A stretch of 64,000 bases of DNA from NCBI GenBank assembly GCA_023409535.1, contig JAEYGZ010000039.1, forward strand, positions 1 through 64,000, read 5' to 3'. Position numbers and translations under genes: made by a program. Under the pieces are notes generated by a model. The model had not been told where the DNA came from. It worked only from the letters and a program-made list of their open reading frames with translations, and searched no databases. Positions within the stretch are counted from its first letter, which is position 1. Each line of letters starts with the position of its first letter. Below, piece after piece: positions 1-7,794 of the stretch. The stretch comes from Bacillota bacterium (GTDB lineage: Bacteria; Bacillota; Clostridia; Lachnospirales; Lachnospiraceae).

Positions 1-28
1 GTCATAGGTTCGAGCCCTATAGGTCCCA
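1..28 (+). tRNA. 3' end of a tRNA gene (partial, identity not determinable)
   Basis: The first 28 bases form a T arm (ATAGG / TTCGAGC / CCTAT) followed by the acceptor 3' strand AGGTCCC and discriminator A. Only about a third of the gene lies in the window and the anticodon is missing, so no amino acid is assigned. It lies six bases upstream of the next tRNA gene, so a tRNA cluster extends beyond the left edge. Confidence 0.8.
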
Positions 29-33
29 TTTGT

Positions 34-119
34 GCCGGCGTGGCGGAACTGGCAGACGCACAGGACTTAAAATCCTGCGGGACTAATCTCCCGTACCGGT
101 TCGATTCCGGTCGCCGGCA
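34..119 (+). tRNA. tRNA-Leu (anticodon UAA)
   Basis: This is a class II tRNA with the acceptor stem GCCGGCG/CGCCGGC. The anticodon stem is CAGGA/TCCTG around the loop CTTAAAA, which gives anticodon UAA. A long variable arm (GCGGGACTAATCTCCCGT region) and the T loop TTCGATT follow. The discriminator is A and the 3' CCA is not encoded. Confidence 0.97.
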
Positions 120-170
120 TTATTCTATAGTTATATGGAATAATGCTGTTTTATTTTAACAGTATAATAG

Positions 171-244
171 GTGTGCTTAGCTCAGCTGGATAGAGCGTCT
201 GGCTACGGACCAGAAGGTCGGGGGTTCGAATCCTCTAGCACACG
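171..244 (+). tRNA. tRNA-Arg (anticodon ACG)
   Basis: The acceptor stem is GTGTGCT/AGCACAC. The anticodon stem TCTGG/CCAGA encloses CTACGGA, so the anticodon is ACG; A34 is presumably edited to inosine to read CGN codons. The discriminator is G and CCA is not encoded. Confidence 0.97.
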
Positions 245-250
245 GCCCGA

Positions 251-288
251 GTGCATTATATACATAACGTATATGATGCACCTTTTTT
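251..288 (+). terminator. Intrinsic terminator of the first tRNA cluster
   Basis: GTGCAT and ATGCAC arms, extended by A/T pairs (TATATACATA against TATAT), are followed by CC and a run of T. It lies directly after tRNA-Arg and ends the tRNA transcript. Confidence 0.8.
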
Positions 289-390
289 ATTTCGACTGAT
301 ATCATGGAATTTTAATATTTATTTTACCGGTCTTTCATTTACGTGCAGAAGGGCTTATGTTAGAATGTAGCAAAGGAGGCTGTCATTATT

Positions 391-882
391 ATGGATAAAA
401 ATGAATTTCTCAATCAGTTAAGACAATCCTTAAGCGGAGAGGTTAGTGCTGATGTTATAGAGCAAAATATAAGGTATTATGATCAATACATTTCTTCAGG
501 TTCGGAGGAAGACAGCGTTATTGCCGAATTGGGGGATCCCAGGCTGATTGCCAAGACAATCATTGAATCAGAGAAAATAGCGAAGCAGAGAGGAAATTAT
601 TCCGACAGTTACAATAACCAATATGAAAGTACGTCAAATTATCAGCAGGATGACGATCCGGACTGGGAACAGCGATGGGAACAGGAGAATTCGGGGGCGC
701 GTCCCCGGGTATTCTTTACTGGATTTAAGTGGTATCATAAATTAACTCTCGCAATCGCCGGGATTGTTTTGCTGATGCTATTAATTCTGTTAAGCAAATT
801 TATCATTGGTTTTATGTTTTCTATAGGCTTTCCATTAATTTTAATTGTATTAGTAATGATTTTATTCAGGAAACGACGCTGA
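391..882 (+). CDS. HAAS/DUF1700-like membrane protein
   Basis: This is a 163-residue protein. Residues 1 to about 60 resemble the HAAS (DUF1700) domain: a short helical module beginning MDKNEFLNQLRQ, with the typical EQNIRYYDQYI helix and a GDP turn (ELGDPRLIAKTI). A polar, Asn/Gln/Asp-rich linker (about 70-105) follows, and then a hydrophobic stretch (about 117-158) that makes one long or two short membrane helices ending in FRKRR. Known HAAS proteins often sit beside PadR-type regulators or sensor genes, but none is adjacent here, so the partner is unknown. The start is supported by AAAGGAGG 12 bases upstream. Family assignment is from sequence pattern only. Confidence 0.7.
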   Translation: MDKNEFLNQLRQSLSGEVSADVIEQNIRYYDQYISSGSEEDSVIAELGDPRLIAKTIIESEKIAKQRGNYSDSYNNQYESTSNYQQDDDPDWEQRWEQENSGARPRVFFTGFKWYHKLTLAIAGIVLLMLLILLSKFIIGFMFSIGFPLILIVLVMILFRKRR

Positions 883-883
883 C

Positions 884-947
884 AGGCATGGATAAAGACA
901 GACAATGAAAAGACACTGAAAGGCATAAATAAAGACAGACAGTGAAA
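884..947 (+). repeat. Imperfect direct repeat after the DUF1700 gene
   Basis: Two copies of a 27-base unit (AGGCAT..ATAAAGACAGACA.TGAAA) lie 37 bases apart, at 884-910 and 921-947. The second runs into the hairpin at 944-978. The origin looks like a local tandem duplication. Confidence 0.7.
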
Positions 948-978
948 CGACCGCAAGGGGGAGCCATGCGGTCGTTTC
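944..978 (+). terminator. Hairpin, probable terminator without a strong T tract
   Basis: A perfect 12-bp stem (GAAACGACCGCA / TGCGGTCGTTTC) closes an 11-base loop. The downstream bases are GATGAGGGG rather than T-rich, so it may stabilise the 3' end or act as a weak terminator of the DUF1700 gene. Confidence 0.5.
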
Positions 979-1017
979 GATGAGGGGAGTATAAATAATT
1001 AATAAGGGGTTAATTAA

Positions 1018-1050
1018 CGCGCTAGGGATATAATCCCTAGCACTTTTTTA
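1018..1050 (+). terminator. Intrinsic terminator
   Basis: GCTAGGGAT and ATCCCTAGC form a nine-base-pair stem, and ACTTTTTTA follows. This is a clear rho-independent terminator after the DUF1700 gene. The stretch between here and 1269 is AT-rich, with the palindrome TGCATT-N7-AATGCA at 1113-1131 and no gene. Confidence 0.85.
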
Positions 1051-1269
1051 TTATAATACATATAAATTTATTATGCAATATTTATATTTGCGAAAAATGT
1101 GCAGTGATTTATGCATTTATACATAATGCAAAGTCGAAATGTCAGGAAAGAAGCCAGGTAATGATGGAAAAAATGTTAAATATATACATACACCTATGAA
1201 TATTTCAAGGAAAACAGCAGATAATATGTTTGCAATATCAAATTTCTATCTATTTATAGGAGGCCATCT

Positions 1270-1563
1270 ATGACAAGCAATAATAATTCAAAGAACACTT
1301 CTGGAACAGGTAGCTCCAGCAGAAACGCCAACACAAGCACATCATCATCAAGAAATGCTAACACAAGCACATCTTCATCAAGAAATGCTAATACCAGCAG
1401 CTATACAACCGGCTCCAGCCGTAACGCTAACTCTGGCAGCAAATGCGAGGATTCTTCCAAGAATGACGTCAGAAATGATGCCGGCTCCACAAGAAATGCT
1501 ACCTCAAGAAATGCTAACACAAGCAGATTTCGCGACTTAGATGACACAGAAAATAATTATTAA
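1270..1563 (+). CDS. Uncharacterised Ser/Asn-rich repeat protein (SRNA repeats)
   Basis: This 97-residue protein is built almost entirely from Ser, Asn, Thr, Ala and Arg. The tripeptide RNA occurs six times (at residues 18, 28, 38, 51, 75 and 80), and the first three lie in exact 10-residue repeats (SSSRNANTST). One Cys (59) sits in a short acidic/basic patch, and the C-terminus is FRDLDDTENNY. There is no signal peptide or membrane segment. AGGAGG lies seven bases before the ATG and a terminator follows, so it is probably a real monocistronic gene. I do not recognise a family. The composition recalls disordered spore-coat or nucleic-acid-binding peptides, but that is speculation. Confidence 0.7.
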   Translation: MTSNNNSKNTSGTGSSSRNANTSTSSSRNANTSTSSSRNANTSSYTTGSSRNANSGSKCEDSSKNDVRNDAGSTRNATSRNANTSRFRDLDDTENNY

Positions 1564-1585
1564 ACGATAGCAGATTGAATAAAAA

Positions 1586-1624
1586 GCTGCCTAAAAGTAC
1601 GAAAACTTTCGGGCAGCTTTTTTC
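1586..1624 (+). terminator. Intrinsic terminator of the SRNA-repeat gene
   Basis: AAAGCTGCC and GGGCAGCTTT arms with an inner AAAGT/ACTTT pairing are followed by TTTTT. Confidence 0.88.
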
Positions 1625-1719
1625 TTATGTAATACATACTTAATTAATAGCAGAGTAATTTTGTTTGAATATGATATAAAAGAGAATATTTTAAACCTAA
1701 TAAGGGGGTGCAGTAAGGG

Positions 1720-2028
1720 ATGTCATTTGATACGATACGCCCCAATGATATTGTTAAATATATCGGACGACCAAATGTATTGATTATAGATCTGCGAGAC
1801 AGAATAGAATATGACAGGGGGCATATTCCTGGAGCTGTGAATATTCCCTATGAGGATCTTGAGGATTATGCAAATGGTTTTCGGCAGAATGATCTGCTTA
1901 TTTTTTACTGTGATCGCGGTAATATCAGCTTGCTGGCAGCCAGAGATCTGGCAAAGACGGGATATCATATTAAGAGCTTATATGGCGGACTCCGAGAATA
2001 TCGTGGTAATTTGGAGAGAACCCGTTAG
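1720..2028 (+). CDS. Rhodanese-like domain protein
   Basis: This 102-residue single rhodanese domain covers the whole protein. It has the N-terminal IIDLRDRIEYDRGHIPGAVNIP signature (about 22-43) and the active-site loop CDRGNIS with the catalytic Cys64. Such proteins transfer sulfane sulfur or carry persulfide; the substrate cannot be told from the sequence. It is cytoplasmic, with no signal peptide. AAGGGGG lies upstream of the ATG. The rRNA methyltransferase start at 2106 follows after 77 bases, so the two may be co-transcribed. Confidence 0.88.
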   Translation: MSFDTIRPNDIVKYIGRPNVLIIDLRDRIEYDRGHIPGAVNIPYEDLEDYANGFRQNDLLIFYCDRGNISLLAARDLAKTGYHIKSLYGGLREYRGNLERTR

Positions 2029-2105
2029 ATTTTATTGACGAATATGTGAAAGAGCTTTACAATAACATATGCATTGAAAAAACAAACGCTAAAACGGAGG
2101 TAGGA

Positions 2106-3269
2106 ATGAAGCAGTTTGAATATATTTCACCGTGTCATTTCGGACTGGAGGCAGTTTTGAAAAGGGAACTGATGGATCTGGGCTGCGAAATTGTAAAGGT
2201 TGAAGATGGCAAGGTCACTTATACCGGAAATAGTAATACCTGTGCAAGAGCTAATGTATTTTTGCGCACCACGGAACGGGTGTTATTAAAGGTTGGTTCC
2301 TTTCAGGCAGAAACTTTCGATGAATTATTTGAGAAGACAAAACAATTACCCTGGGAGGAATACCTGCCGGAGAATGCAAAGTTCTGGGTGGCAAAGGCAA
2401 ATTCAGTAAATAGTAAACTGTTCAGTCCGTCAGATATTCAATCCATTATGAAAAAAGCCATTGTGGAGCGGATGAAGATAAAATATAAAAAGGATTGGTT
2501 TGATGAGAGCGGTGAAGCCTATCCGGTCCGTGTTACGATAATAAAGGATGAAGTTACGGTCTGTATTGACACCACAGGGGAATCCCTGCATAAGAGAGGC
2601 TACCGGAAGCTCACCAGTAAAGCTCCTATTACAGAGACTCTGGCAGCCGCATTGATCATGTTAACCCCCTGGAATAAAGACCGTCTTCTTGTAGATCCTT
2701 TCTGCGGAAGCGGAACCATTCCGATTGAAGCGGCAATGATCGGTGCAAGGATTGCTCCCGGCATTAATAGAAGCTTTCTTGCAGAGACCTGGTCCGGATT
2801 ATATCCTTCCGGGATATGGAGTGAAGCAAAGCAGGAAGCCAATGATATGATCCTCAAGGATGTGCAAATGACGATACAGGGCTATGATCTGGATGGTGAG
2901 ATTGTTAAGGCGGCCAGACAGAATGCCAGGTGGGCCGGTGTGGACCATTTAATCCATTTCCAGCATAAGCCTCTGGGGGATTTAAGCAGCAGCAAAAAGT
3001 ACGGCTTCATTATCACCAATCCTCCTTACGGTGAACGCCTTGAGGAGAAGAAGGAGCTCCCGGAGTTGTATAAGGAGATGGGAAAGGTATTCGGCTCTCT
3101 GGATTCCTGGTCTTATTATATTATTACTGCATATGAGGATGCACAAAAATATATCGGAAGACAGGCGGATAAGAATAGAAAGATCTATAATGGCATGATG
3201 AAAACATATTTTTATCAATATATGGGTCCAAAGCCGCCAAAGCAGAGTGATAACATAAAGACAGAGTAA
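2106..3269 (+). CDS. THUMP-domain class I SAM-dependent rRNA methyltransferase (YpsC/RlmL-type)
   Basis: This is a 387-residue member of the RlmL/YpsC family, which methylates guanine N2 in 23S rRNA. The N-terminal ferredoxin-like and THUMP region covers about residues 1-160. The methyltransferase domain follows, with DPFCGSGTIPIEAA (SAM-binding motif I) and the NPPYGERL catalytic motif. An in-frame GTG lies 60 bases upstream, but ATG 2106 has ACGGAGG five bases before it and begins the family's usual MKQFEYISPCHFGLE, so I chose it. The gene ends at a strong terminator shared with the convergent hydrolase gene. Confidence 0.9.
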   Translation: MKQFEYISPCHFGLEAVLKRELMDLGCEIVKVEDGKVTYTGNSNTCARANVFLRTTERVLLKVGSFQAETFDELFEKTKQLPWEEYLPENAKFWVAKANSVNSKLFSPSDIQSIMKKAIVERMKIKYKKDWFDESGEAYPVRVTIIKDEVTVCIDTTGESLHKRGYRKLTSKAPITETLAAALIMLTPWNKDRLLVDPFCGSGTIPIEAAMIGARIAPGINRSFLAETWSGLYPSGIWSEAKQEANDMILKDVQMTIQGYDLDGEIVKAARQNARWAGVDHLIHFQHKPLGDLSSSKKYGFIITNPPYGERLEEKKELPELYKEMGKVFGSLDSWSYYIITAYEDAQKYIGRQADKNRKIYNGMMKTYFYQYMGPKPPKQSDNIKTE

Positions 3270-3295
3270 TTGACAAAATGCCCGTAAACTAATAG

Positions 3296-3352
3296 AAAGA
3301 TGTTGAAAGCGAAGACGGCTTGCAGCCGGATCCGCTTCCAACATCTTTTTTA
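3296..3352. terminator. Bidirectional terminator between convergent genes
   Basis: AAAGATGTTG and CAACATCTTT arms, with inner GAAGCG/CGCTTC-type pairing, are followed by TTTTTT on the plus strand. The opposite strand also has a T-rich side, so it can serve both the methyltransferase and the minus-strand hydrolase. Confidence 0.85.
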
Positions 3353-3358
3353 TTCACA

Positions 3359-4279
3359 TTAAACTCTTTTTGCAATCCACTGCTGTATGTCATGGAAGAC
3401 TTCATCGCTGTTTGTCTCATTCAATAGTTCGTGGCGGCATTCAGGATAGAGCTTCAGGGTATAATTACTAAAACCTAATTTCTTGAGAAGGGATACATAC
3501 TTCTGAACATCCTTGCCGTAACCACCTACAGGATCTTTATCTCCGCTGATCACGAATAAGGGAAGCTCTTTGCGTGTAAGTCCTATGAGTCTCTTCTTCG
3601 TAGCATAGGAGGTCAGTTTTAATAAGTCGTTATATAAGGCTGCAGTGCAGGTAAATCCACAATACGGGTCGTGCATATAGGCGCCGACGATAGGGTTGCT
3701 TCTTGACAGCCAGTCATAAGCGGTACGGGTGGATAGTGAGGTATACTTTTTGCCGCCGAACATCAGATTGTTTAAGAAGGGAGATACATGTTTCGGACCC
3801 TTAAAACGCTTTATGAAGGCGGAAAGAAACAGCCCGGGCAGGGTCAGAAATTGTGAGGGGTGGGCAGTTCCGCAGATGATAACGCCGTTATACTTGTCAA
3901 AGCTCTGAATAACATTCCGTGCAATCAAAGATCCCATACTGTGACCAAAGAGAATGAGTTTGCTGCTGCGATTATTTTGGGTAATATATTCGCTGGCTGC
4001 AATGACATCATCAACTATGAGCTGATATCCTTTCTCAGCGTCAAAGAATCCTAACTCGTTAAATTTTCTCTCGGTACCATGTCCTCGGTGATCATAAGTA
4101 AAAACATCATAATTGTGTTCCACCAAAAATTCTGCAAATTTTTGATAGCGTTTTTGGTGTTCTGCCATGCCATGCAAGATTAAAATACTTGCTCTGGGTC
4201 TCGCTGAAGCTTTATAATGGGTTATTTTTAAAATATACCCGTCCTTCTGCTTTATCGTTGTGTAAGCAACTTCGCTCAT
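3359..4279 (-). CDS. Alpha/beta hydrolase, monoacylglycerol lipase/lysophospholipase-like (Hydrolase_4)
   Basis: This 306-residue serine hydrolase has the oxyanion-hole motif LILHGMAEH, the conserved YDHRGHG and the nucleophile elbow GHSMG (Ser114). A late Asp in SGDKDPVGG and a His in CRHELLNE complete the triad. There is no signal peptide, so it acts on cytoplasmic or membrane lipid esters; the substrate is unknown. The reading frame is open 18 codons further upstream, but AGGAGAAGGAG precedes the internal ATG at 4279, which begins MSEVAYTTIKQ. I prefer that start. It stands alone on the minus strand. Confidence 0.87.
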   Translation of the reverse strand: MSEVAYTTIKQKDGYILKITHYKASARPRASILILHGMAEHQKRYQKFAEFLVEHNYDVFTYDHRGHGTERKFNELGFFDAEKGYQLIVDDVIAASEYITQNNRSSKLILFGHSMGSLIARNVIQSFDKYNGVIICGTAHPSQFLTLPGLFLSAFIKRFKGPKHVSPFLNNLMFGGKKYTSLSTRTAYDWLSRSNPIVGAYMHDPYCGFTCTAALYNDLLKLTSYATKKRLIGLTRKELPLFVISGDKDPVGGYGKDVQKYVSLLKKLGFSNYTLKLYPECRHELLNETNSDEVFHDIQQWIAKRV

Positions 4280-4526
4280 TTCCCCTACGCTCCTTCTCCT
4301 TAATATTAAGAAAGATGGTATCATTACTCCCAAGTTAATCTCATTATATCTGTTAATTTGCCAGAAAGCAACAATTAAGACGGGAAATTAGCACCATAAA
4401 TCTACATAATTAGATAATAACTTGAAAAAATTATTGTGATTATGACACGGTTAATATATAATTTATATATTATAGGGGCTTTATACGAAAAATACGAAAT
4501 TATGTCACAGTTGAATGGAGAGCTTT

Positions 4527-5792
4527 ATGGATAAATCCCTACTGAAGAAGGCGGCAGTTCAAAGCGTAGCGATGATGGTGGCAGTCGTTGCCTCATCATT
4601 TGCACTACAGCAATATCAGATGGTGGCTATCTCAGCAAGCAATATAGATAATAATGTTAAAAATATAGAGTCCTCTGTACAGCAGGAAGGGCAGGACAGT
4701 GCCTCTTCTGATCAGGAGGGAGCTGTAATCAATCATATGTCAACTGCAAATAGTCTTGAGGAATTAAGGACTCAGGTTTCTGAGGACATTTTTAACGAGC
4801 TTGGAGATAATTATCTCGTAATTAAGAAGCCTGAAGGACCGGATGGTAAGAATAAAATACAGCTGGATGACTTATATGTTACGAAGAGCATATGTCTTAA
4901 CCTGGCCGGATTAAGTGATATTAATTTGAAGGATGATATGTTCCTCAGAGTAAGAGGCCGGGAATTCTTCAGAGGAACACCGGTCTACGCCGAGACAGTG
5001 ACTCAGGAGGTTGATGAGGTGGATAATTCCGTCAAAGAGGTTATCACCAGGGATTACGGCACGGACCTGTGTCATAATATTACCATAACCTCACAACCGG
5101 ACGGTAACACAGGCTTGTATTCCTTGCAGATATTACTGGAATTGGACAGTGTTTATGCCTATTTTATTTATGAAGATGATGAGTATTATTTTATAGATTT
5201 GAGAAAACCTTCCGATGTTTATGATAAAATTCTGGTCATTGATCCCGGTCATGGAGGGAAGGATGCCGGAGCGCTTTCCAAGGATCAAAAGGATTACGAA
5301 AAGAATATTAATCTTGCCATTGCACTTGAGCTTAAGAAGCTGCTTGACAGGGAGAATATTAAGGTATACTATACCCGTACGGATGATGATAAGGTGTTCC
5401 TGCGACCCAGAGTTACCCTGGCGAATGCGGTGGACTGTGATTACTTTATCAGTATTCACTGTAATTCCAATAAAGTATCAAGCCCTAACGGAACTGAGAT
5501 TTTATACTATAACAGAGAGCCTAAGGGGGTATCAAATCTTGCTCTTGCCAATATCTTTTCAGAAGAGCTTGGCAAGCTTATCACGCTTCGCAACCGCGGT
5601 GTTGTGGAAATGCGTAATGACGATATCTTTATTATGAATAACTCGGAGGTTCCTACTGTTCTGATTGAGGTGGGATACATGTCGAATATTCACGATCTGG
5701 CTTATTTGAATAATCCGGACAGCAGGGCAATCATTGCACAGGGAATTTATAACGGTATTATGCGGGCTTTCAACGAGCTTCCGGTGCAGTAA
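4527..5792 (+). CDS. N-acetylmuramoyl-L-alanine amidase (Amidase_3)
   Basis: This 421-residue secreted peptidoglycan hydrolase cleaves the MurNAc-L-Ala bond. An N-terminal hydrophobic segment (about residues 8-25) acts as signal anchor. An acidic linker and a beta-rich middle region (about 60-225) precede the zinc amidase domain. That domain shows DPGHGGKDAG (zinc His), the zinc Glu in YEKNIN, SIHCN (zinc His) and the catalytic Glu in LIEVGYMSN. An in-frame ATG lies 12 bases upstream at 4515, but GGAG sits six bases before ATG 4527. It is followed after 44 bases by rdgB and then a phosphoesterase, so the three are probably an operon. Confidence 0.88.
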   Translation: MDKSLLKKAAVQSVAMMVAVVASSFALQQYQMVAISASNIDNNVKNIESSVQQEGQDSASSDQEGAVINHMSTANSLEELRTQVSEDIFNELGDNYLVIKKPEGPDGKNKIQLDDLYVTKSICLNLAGLSDINLKDDMFLRVRGREFFRGTPVYAETVTQEVDEVDNSVKEVITRDYGTDLCHNITITSQPDGNTGLYSLQILLELDSVYAYFIYEDDEYYFIDLRKPSDVYDKILVIDPGHGGKDAGALSKDQKDYEKNINLAIALELKKLLDRENIKVYYTRTDDDKVFLRPRVTLANAVDCDYFISIHCNSNKVSSPNGTEILYYNREPKGVSNLALANIFSEELGKLITLRNRGVVEMRNDDIFIMNNSEVPTVLIEVGYMSNIHDLAYLNNPDSRAIIAQGIYNGIMRAFNELPVQ

Positions 5793-5836
5793 AATAAGTA
5801 ATGTAATGCGTAAGTGAGTGCGCAGAAGCGAGGGCT

Positions 5837-6430
5837 ATGAAGAAAGTAATATTTGCTACTTCCAATGAAGGTAAGATGAAGGAAGTTCGCGAGATTTTAA
5901 AGGATCTGGATATAGAATTATTGTCTTTGAAGGATGCAGGCGTTCATACAGAGATTGAAGAAAATGGAAAGACATTTGAAGAAAATGCAAGGATAAAGGC
6001 AAAAATTGTGATGGAGCTGACCGGTGAAATTGTTCTTGCAGATGATTCCGGACTTGAAGTTGATTACCTTGATAAGGCACCCGGTATTTATTCAGCAAGA
6101 TTTATGGGTGAGAATACCTCCTATCAGATCAAAAATCAATACATAATTGATCAGTTAAAGGAGGCAAAAGGGGAGGAACGCAGTGCAAGATTTGTAAGTG
6201 CTATTGCGTGCGCATTGCCGAACGGAGAAATCGTTACCAGAAGAGCCACCGTGGAAGGCGTGATTGCAGATAAAGTAAGTGGTAGCAATGGTTTTGGCTA
6301 TGATCCGATCTTCTATGTACCTGCGTATGGCTGTACAACCGCTGAAATGGCTTCAGAGTTGAAAAATGAGATCAGTCATCGCGGCAAAGCGTTGAGAGCA
6401 ATGAAGGAAGTTATGAAAGAGCATCTGTAG
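5837..6430 (+). CDS. rdgB: XTP/dITP diphosphatase (RdgB/HAM1)
   Basis: This 197-residue house-cleaning enzyme hydrolyses dITP, XTP and dUTP-like non-canonical nucleotides to monophosphates, keeping them out of DNA. The substrate loop TSNEGKMKEV at the N-terminus, LADDSGLEVDYL with the metal-binding Asp, GIYSARF, the SGSNGFGYDPIF motif and the C-terminal ISHRGKAL are all present. The length is normal for the family. The Shine-Dalgarno is weak (GAGGG, five bases upstream). In clostridia it commonly pairs with a YfcE/MJ0936-type phosphoesterase, as here. Confidence 0.95.
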   Translation: MKKVIFATSNEGKMKEVREILKDLDIELLSLKDAGVHTEIEENGKTFEENARIKAKIVMELTGEIVLADDSGLEVDYLDKAPGIYSARFMGENTSYQIKNQYIIDQLKEAKGEERSARFVSAIACALPNGEIVTRRATVEGVIADKVSGSNGFGYDPIFYVPAYGCTTAEMASELKNEISHRGKALRAMKEVMKEHL

Positions 6431-6450
6431 AGATTGGAATGGAATAATGT

Positions 6451-6939
6451 ATGAAGGTATTGATTGTAAGTGACACCCATGGAAGAAATCAAAACTTGAT
6501 CGATACAATCAACCGGGTTGCACCGATAGATTTATTGATACATCTTGGTGACTTGGAAAACGGGGAAGAATATATAAGATCCATGTTACCGTGCGAGGCT
6601 GAGTTTGTAGCCGGCAATAATGACTTTTTTGCGGGTTTGCCAAAGGAGAAGATCATTCAGGTCGGTAAATATACTATACTGCTTACTCATGGACATCGTT
6701 ATGGAGTAAACTTCACCACGAGTGGACTTCTGGATGCAGCAAAACGTAACAAAGCGGACATAGTCATGTTTGGTCATACCCATGTTCCGATGATTGATTT
6801 GTCGGGGAGCATATGGGTGATTAATCCCGGCAGTCTGGCTTTGCCCAGGCAGCAGGGCAGGAAACCGACTTTTATTATAATGGATATCGACTCCAGGGGA
6901 GATGCACATTTTGCATTGAACTATTATCGGGAACAGTAA
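6451..6939 (+). CDS. Metallophosphoesterase, YfcE/MJ0936 family
   Basis: This 162-residue calcineurin-like phosphodiesterase has the metal ligands of the fold in order: SDTHG (residues 7-11), HLGD, GNND, THGH and GHTH, ending with the NPGSLALPR signature of the YfcE family. The physiological substrate is not known; family members hydrolyse phosphodiesters in vitro. It starts 20 bases after rdgB. Its stop codon lies inside a perfect 16-bp hairpin (6930-6965). Confidence 0.92.
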   Translation: MKVLIVSDTHGRNQNLIDTINRVAPIDLLIHLGDLENGEEYIRSMLPCEAEFVAGNNDFFAGLPKEKIIQVGKYTILLTHGHRYGVNFTTSGLLDAAKRNKADIVMFGHTHVPMIDLSGSIWVINPGSLALPRQQGRKPTFIIMDIDSRGDAHFALNYYREQ

Positions 6940-6965
6940 ATTTGCTGTGGCAAATTTACTGTTCC
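6930..6965 (+). terminator. Perfect 16-bp hairpin overlapping the stop codon
   Basis: A 16-base arm starting GGAACAGTAAATTTGC pairs completely with its reverse complement across a TGTG loop. The stop codon TAA (6937-6939) lies inside the left arm. The following bases are TTGTATAT, a poor T tract. It probably marks the end of the amidase-rdgB-yfcE transcript. Confidence 0.6.
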
Positions 6966-7081
6966 TTGTATATAGGATGGAGATGATCAGGCTGGCTGCT
7001 TTCAATTAAAATGGGCGAAATCCCCTTATTTTATGCCTGATTGGCGACTTTTTAAAAATCAAAAAAAGTTATAAAAATATG

Positions 7082-7110
7082 TTGACAATGAAGGAAGGCT
7101 ATTATATAAT
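7082..7110 (+). promoter_or_regulatory. Consensus sigma-A promoter of the tRNA cluster
   Basis: TTGACA at 7082-7087 and TATAAT at 7105-7110 are separated by exactly 17 bases, a perfect match to the housekeeping consensus. The first tRNA begins 77 bases downstream, which suits a strong stable-RNA promoter. Confidence 0.92.
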
Positions 7111-7186
7111 AAATCTTGCGTCACGGCTGGAACGAGTGAAAAACCTTGAAAATGCATAACAAGCGGCATCAAATCAAGTAATATTT

Positions 7187-7261
7187 CGGGGTATAGCGCA
7201 GCTTGGCTAGCGCGCTTGATTTGGGATCAAGAGGTCGCAGGTTCGAATCCTGTTACCCCGA
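7187..7261 (+). tRNA. tRNA-Pro (anticodon UGG)
   Basis: The acceptor stem is CGGGGTA/TACCCCG. The anticodon stem CTTGA/TCAAG encloses TTTGGGA, so the anticodon is UGG. The discriminator is A and CCA is not encoded. Confidence 0.97.
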
Positions 7262-7328
7262 CTGGCAGCTTTTAGGTATGAATTGGTTCACAGTTGCGCA
7301 AAATGTAATAAATGAATAATTATAATAT

Positions 7329-7399
7329 GCGGGTGTAGTTCAATGGTAGAACACTAGCCTTCCAAGCTAGATACGTGGGTTCGATTCCCATCACCCGCT
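7329..7399 (+). tRNA. tRNA-Gly (anticodon UCC)
   Basis: The acceptor stem is GCGGGTG/CACCCGC. The anticodon stem CTAGC/GCTAG encloses CTTCCAA, giving UCC. The discriminator is T and CCA is not encoded. Confidence 0.97.
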
Positions 7400-7475
7400 T
7401 GATATTTGACTTACTTAAGGAAGAGGACAATGCATCGTTTTCAATCGAACAGGTAAGAATATATCACACCATAAT

Positions 7476-7549
7476 GTGCTAGTAGCTCAGTTGGATAGAG
7501 CAATGGCCTTCTAAGCCATGTGTCGGGGGTTCGAATCCCTTCTGGCACA
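7476..7549 (+). tRNA. tRNA-Arg (anticodon UCU)
   Basis: The acceptor stem is GTGCTAG/CTGGCAC with one G-U pair. The anticodon stem ATGGC/GCCAT encloses CTTCTAA, giving UCU for AGA/AGG codons. The discriminator is A and CCA is not encoded. Confidence 0.96.
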
Positions 7550-7580
7550 TTTTTCATCTTAAGATGAAAATGTATATTAT

Positions 7581-7655
7581 GGTGGGTATAGCGCAGTTGG
7601 TTAGCGCGCCAGATTGTGGCTCTGGAGGCCAAGGGTTCGAATCCCTTTACCCACC
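7581..7655 (+). tRNA. tRNA-His (anticodon GUG)
   Basis: The acceptor stem GTGGGTA/TACCCAC is preceded by the histidine-specific extra G(-1), which faces C73. The anticodon stem CCAGA/TCTGG encloses TTGTGGC, giving GUG. Confidence 0.97.
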
Positions 7656-7719
7656 CTATATGTGTTGACTAGAAAAGTCTGAAAAGACTTTTCATTTTCA
7701 ATACAGGAGAAATATATAA

Positions 7720-7792
7720 TGGGCTATCGCCAAGCGGTAAGGCACAGGACTTTGACTCCTGCATTACGGTGGTTCAAATCCACCTAGCCCAG
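7720..7792 (+). tRNA. tRNA-Gln (anticodon UUG)
   Basis: The acceptor stem is TGGGCTA/TAGCCCA. The anticodon stem CAGGA/TCCTG encloses CTTTGAC, giving UUG. The discriminator is G. The last six bases of the gene (GCCCAG) recur in the tandem repeat that follows. Confidence 0.97.
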
Positions 7793-7794
7793 TA

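Noticed and set aside
1104..1131. Palindrome TGCATT-N7-AATGCA upstream of the SRNA-repeat gene as a sporulation sigma promoter.
   Set aside because: The -10 and -35 elements of sigma-E or sigma-K could not be placed at proper spacing.
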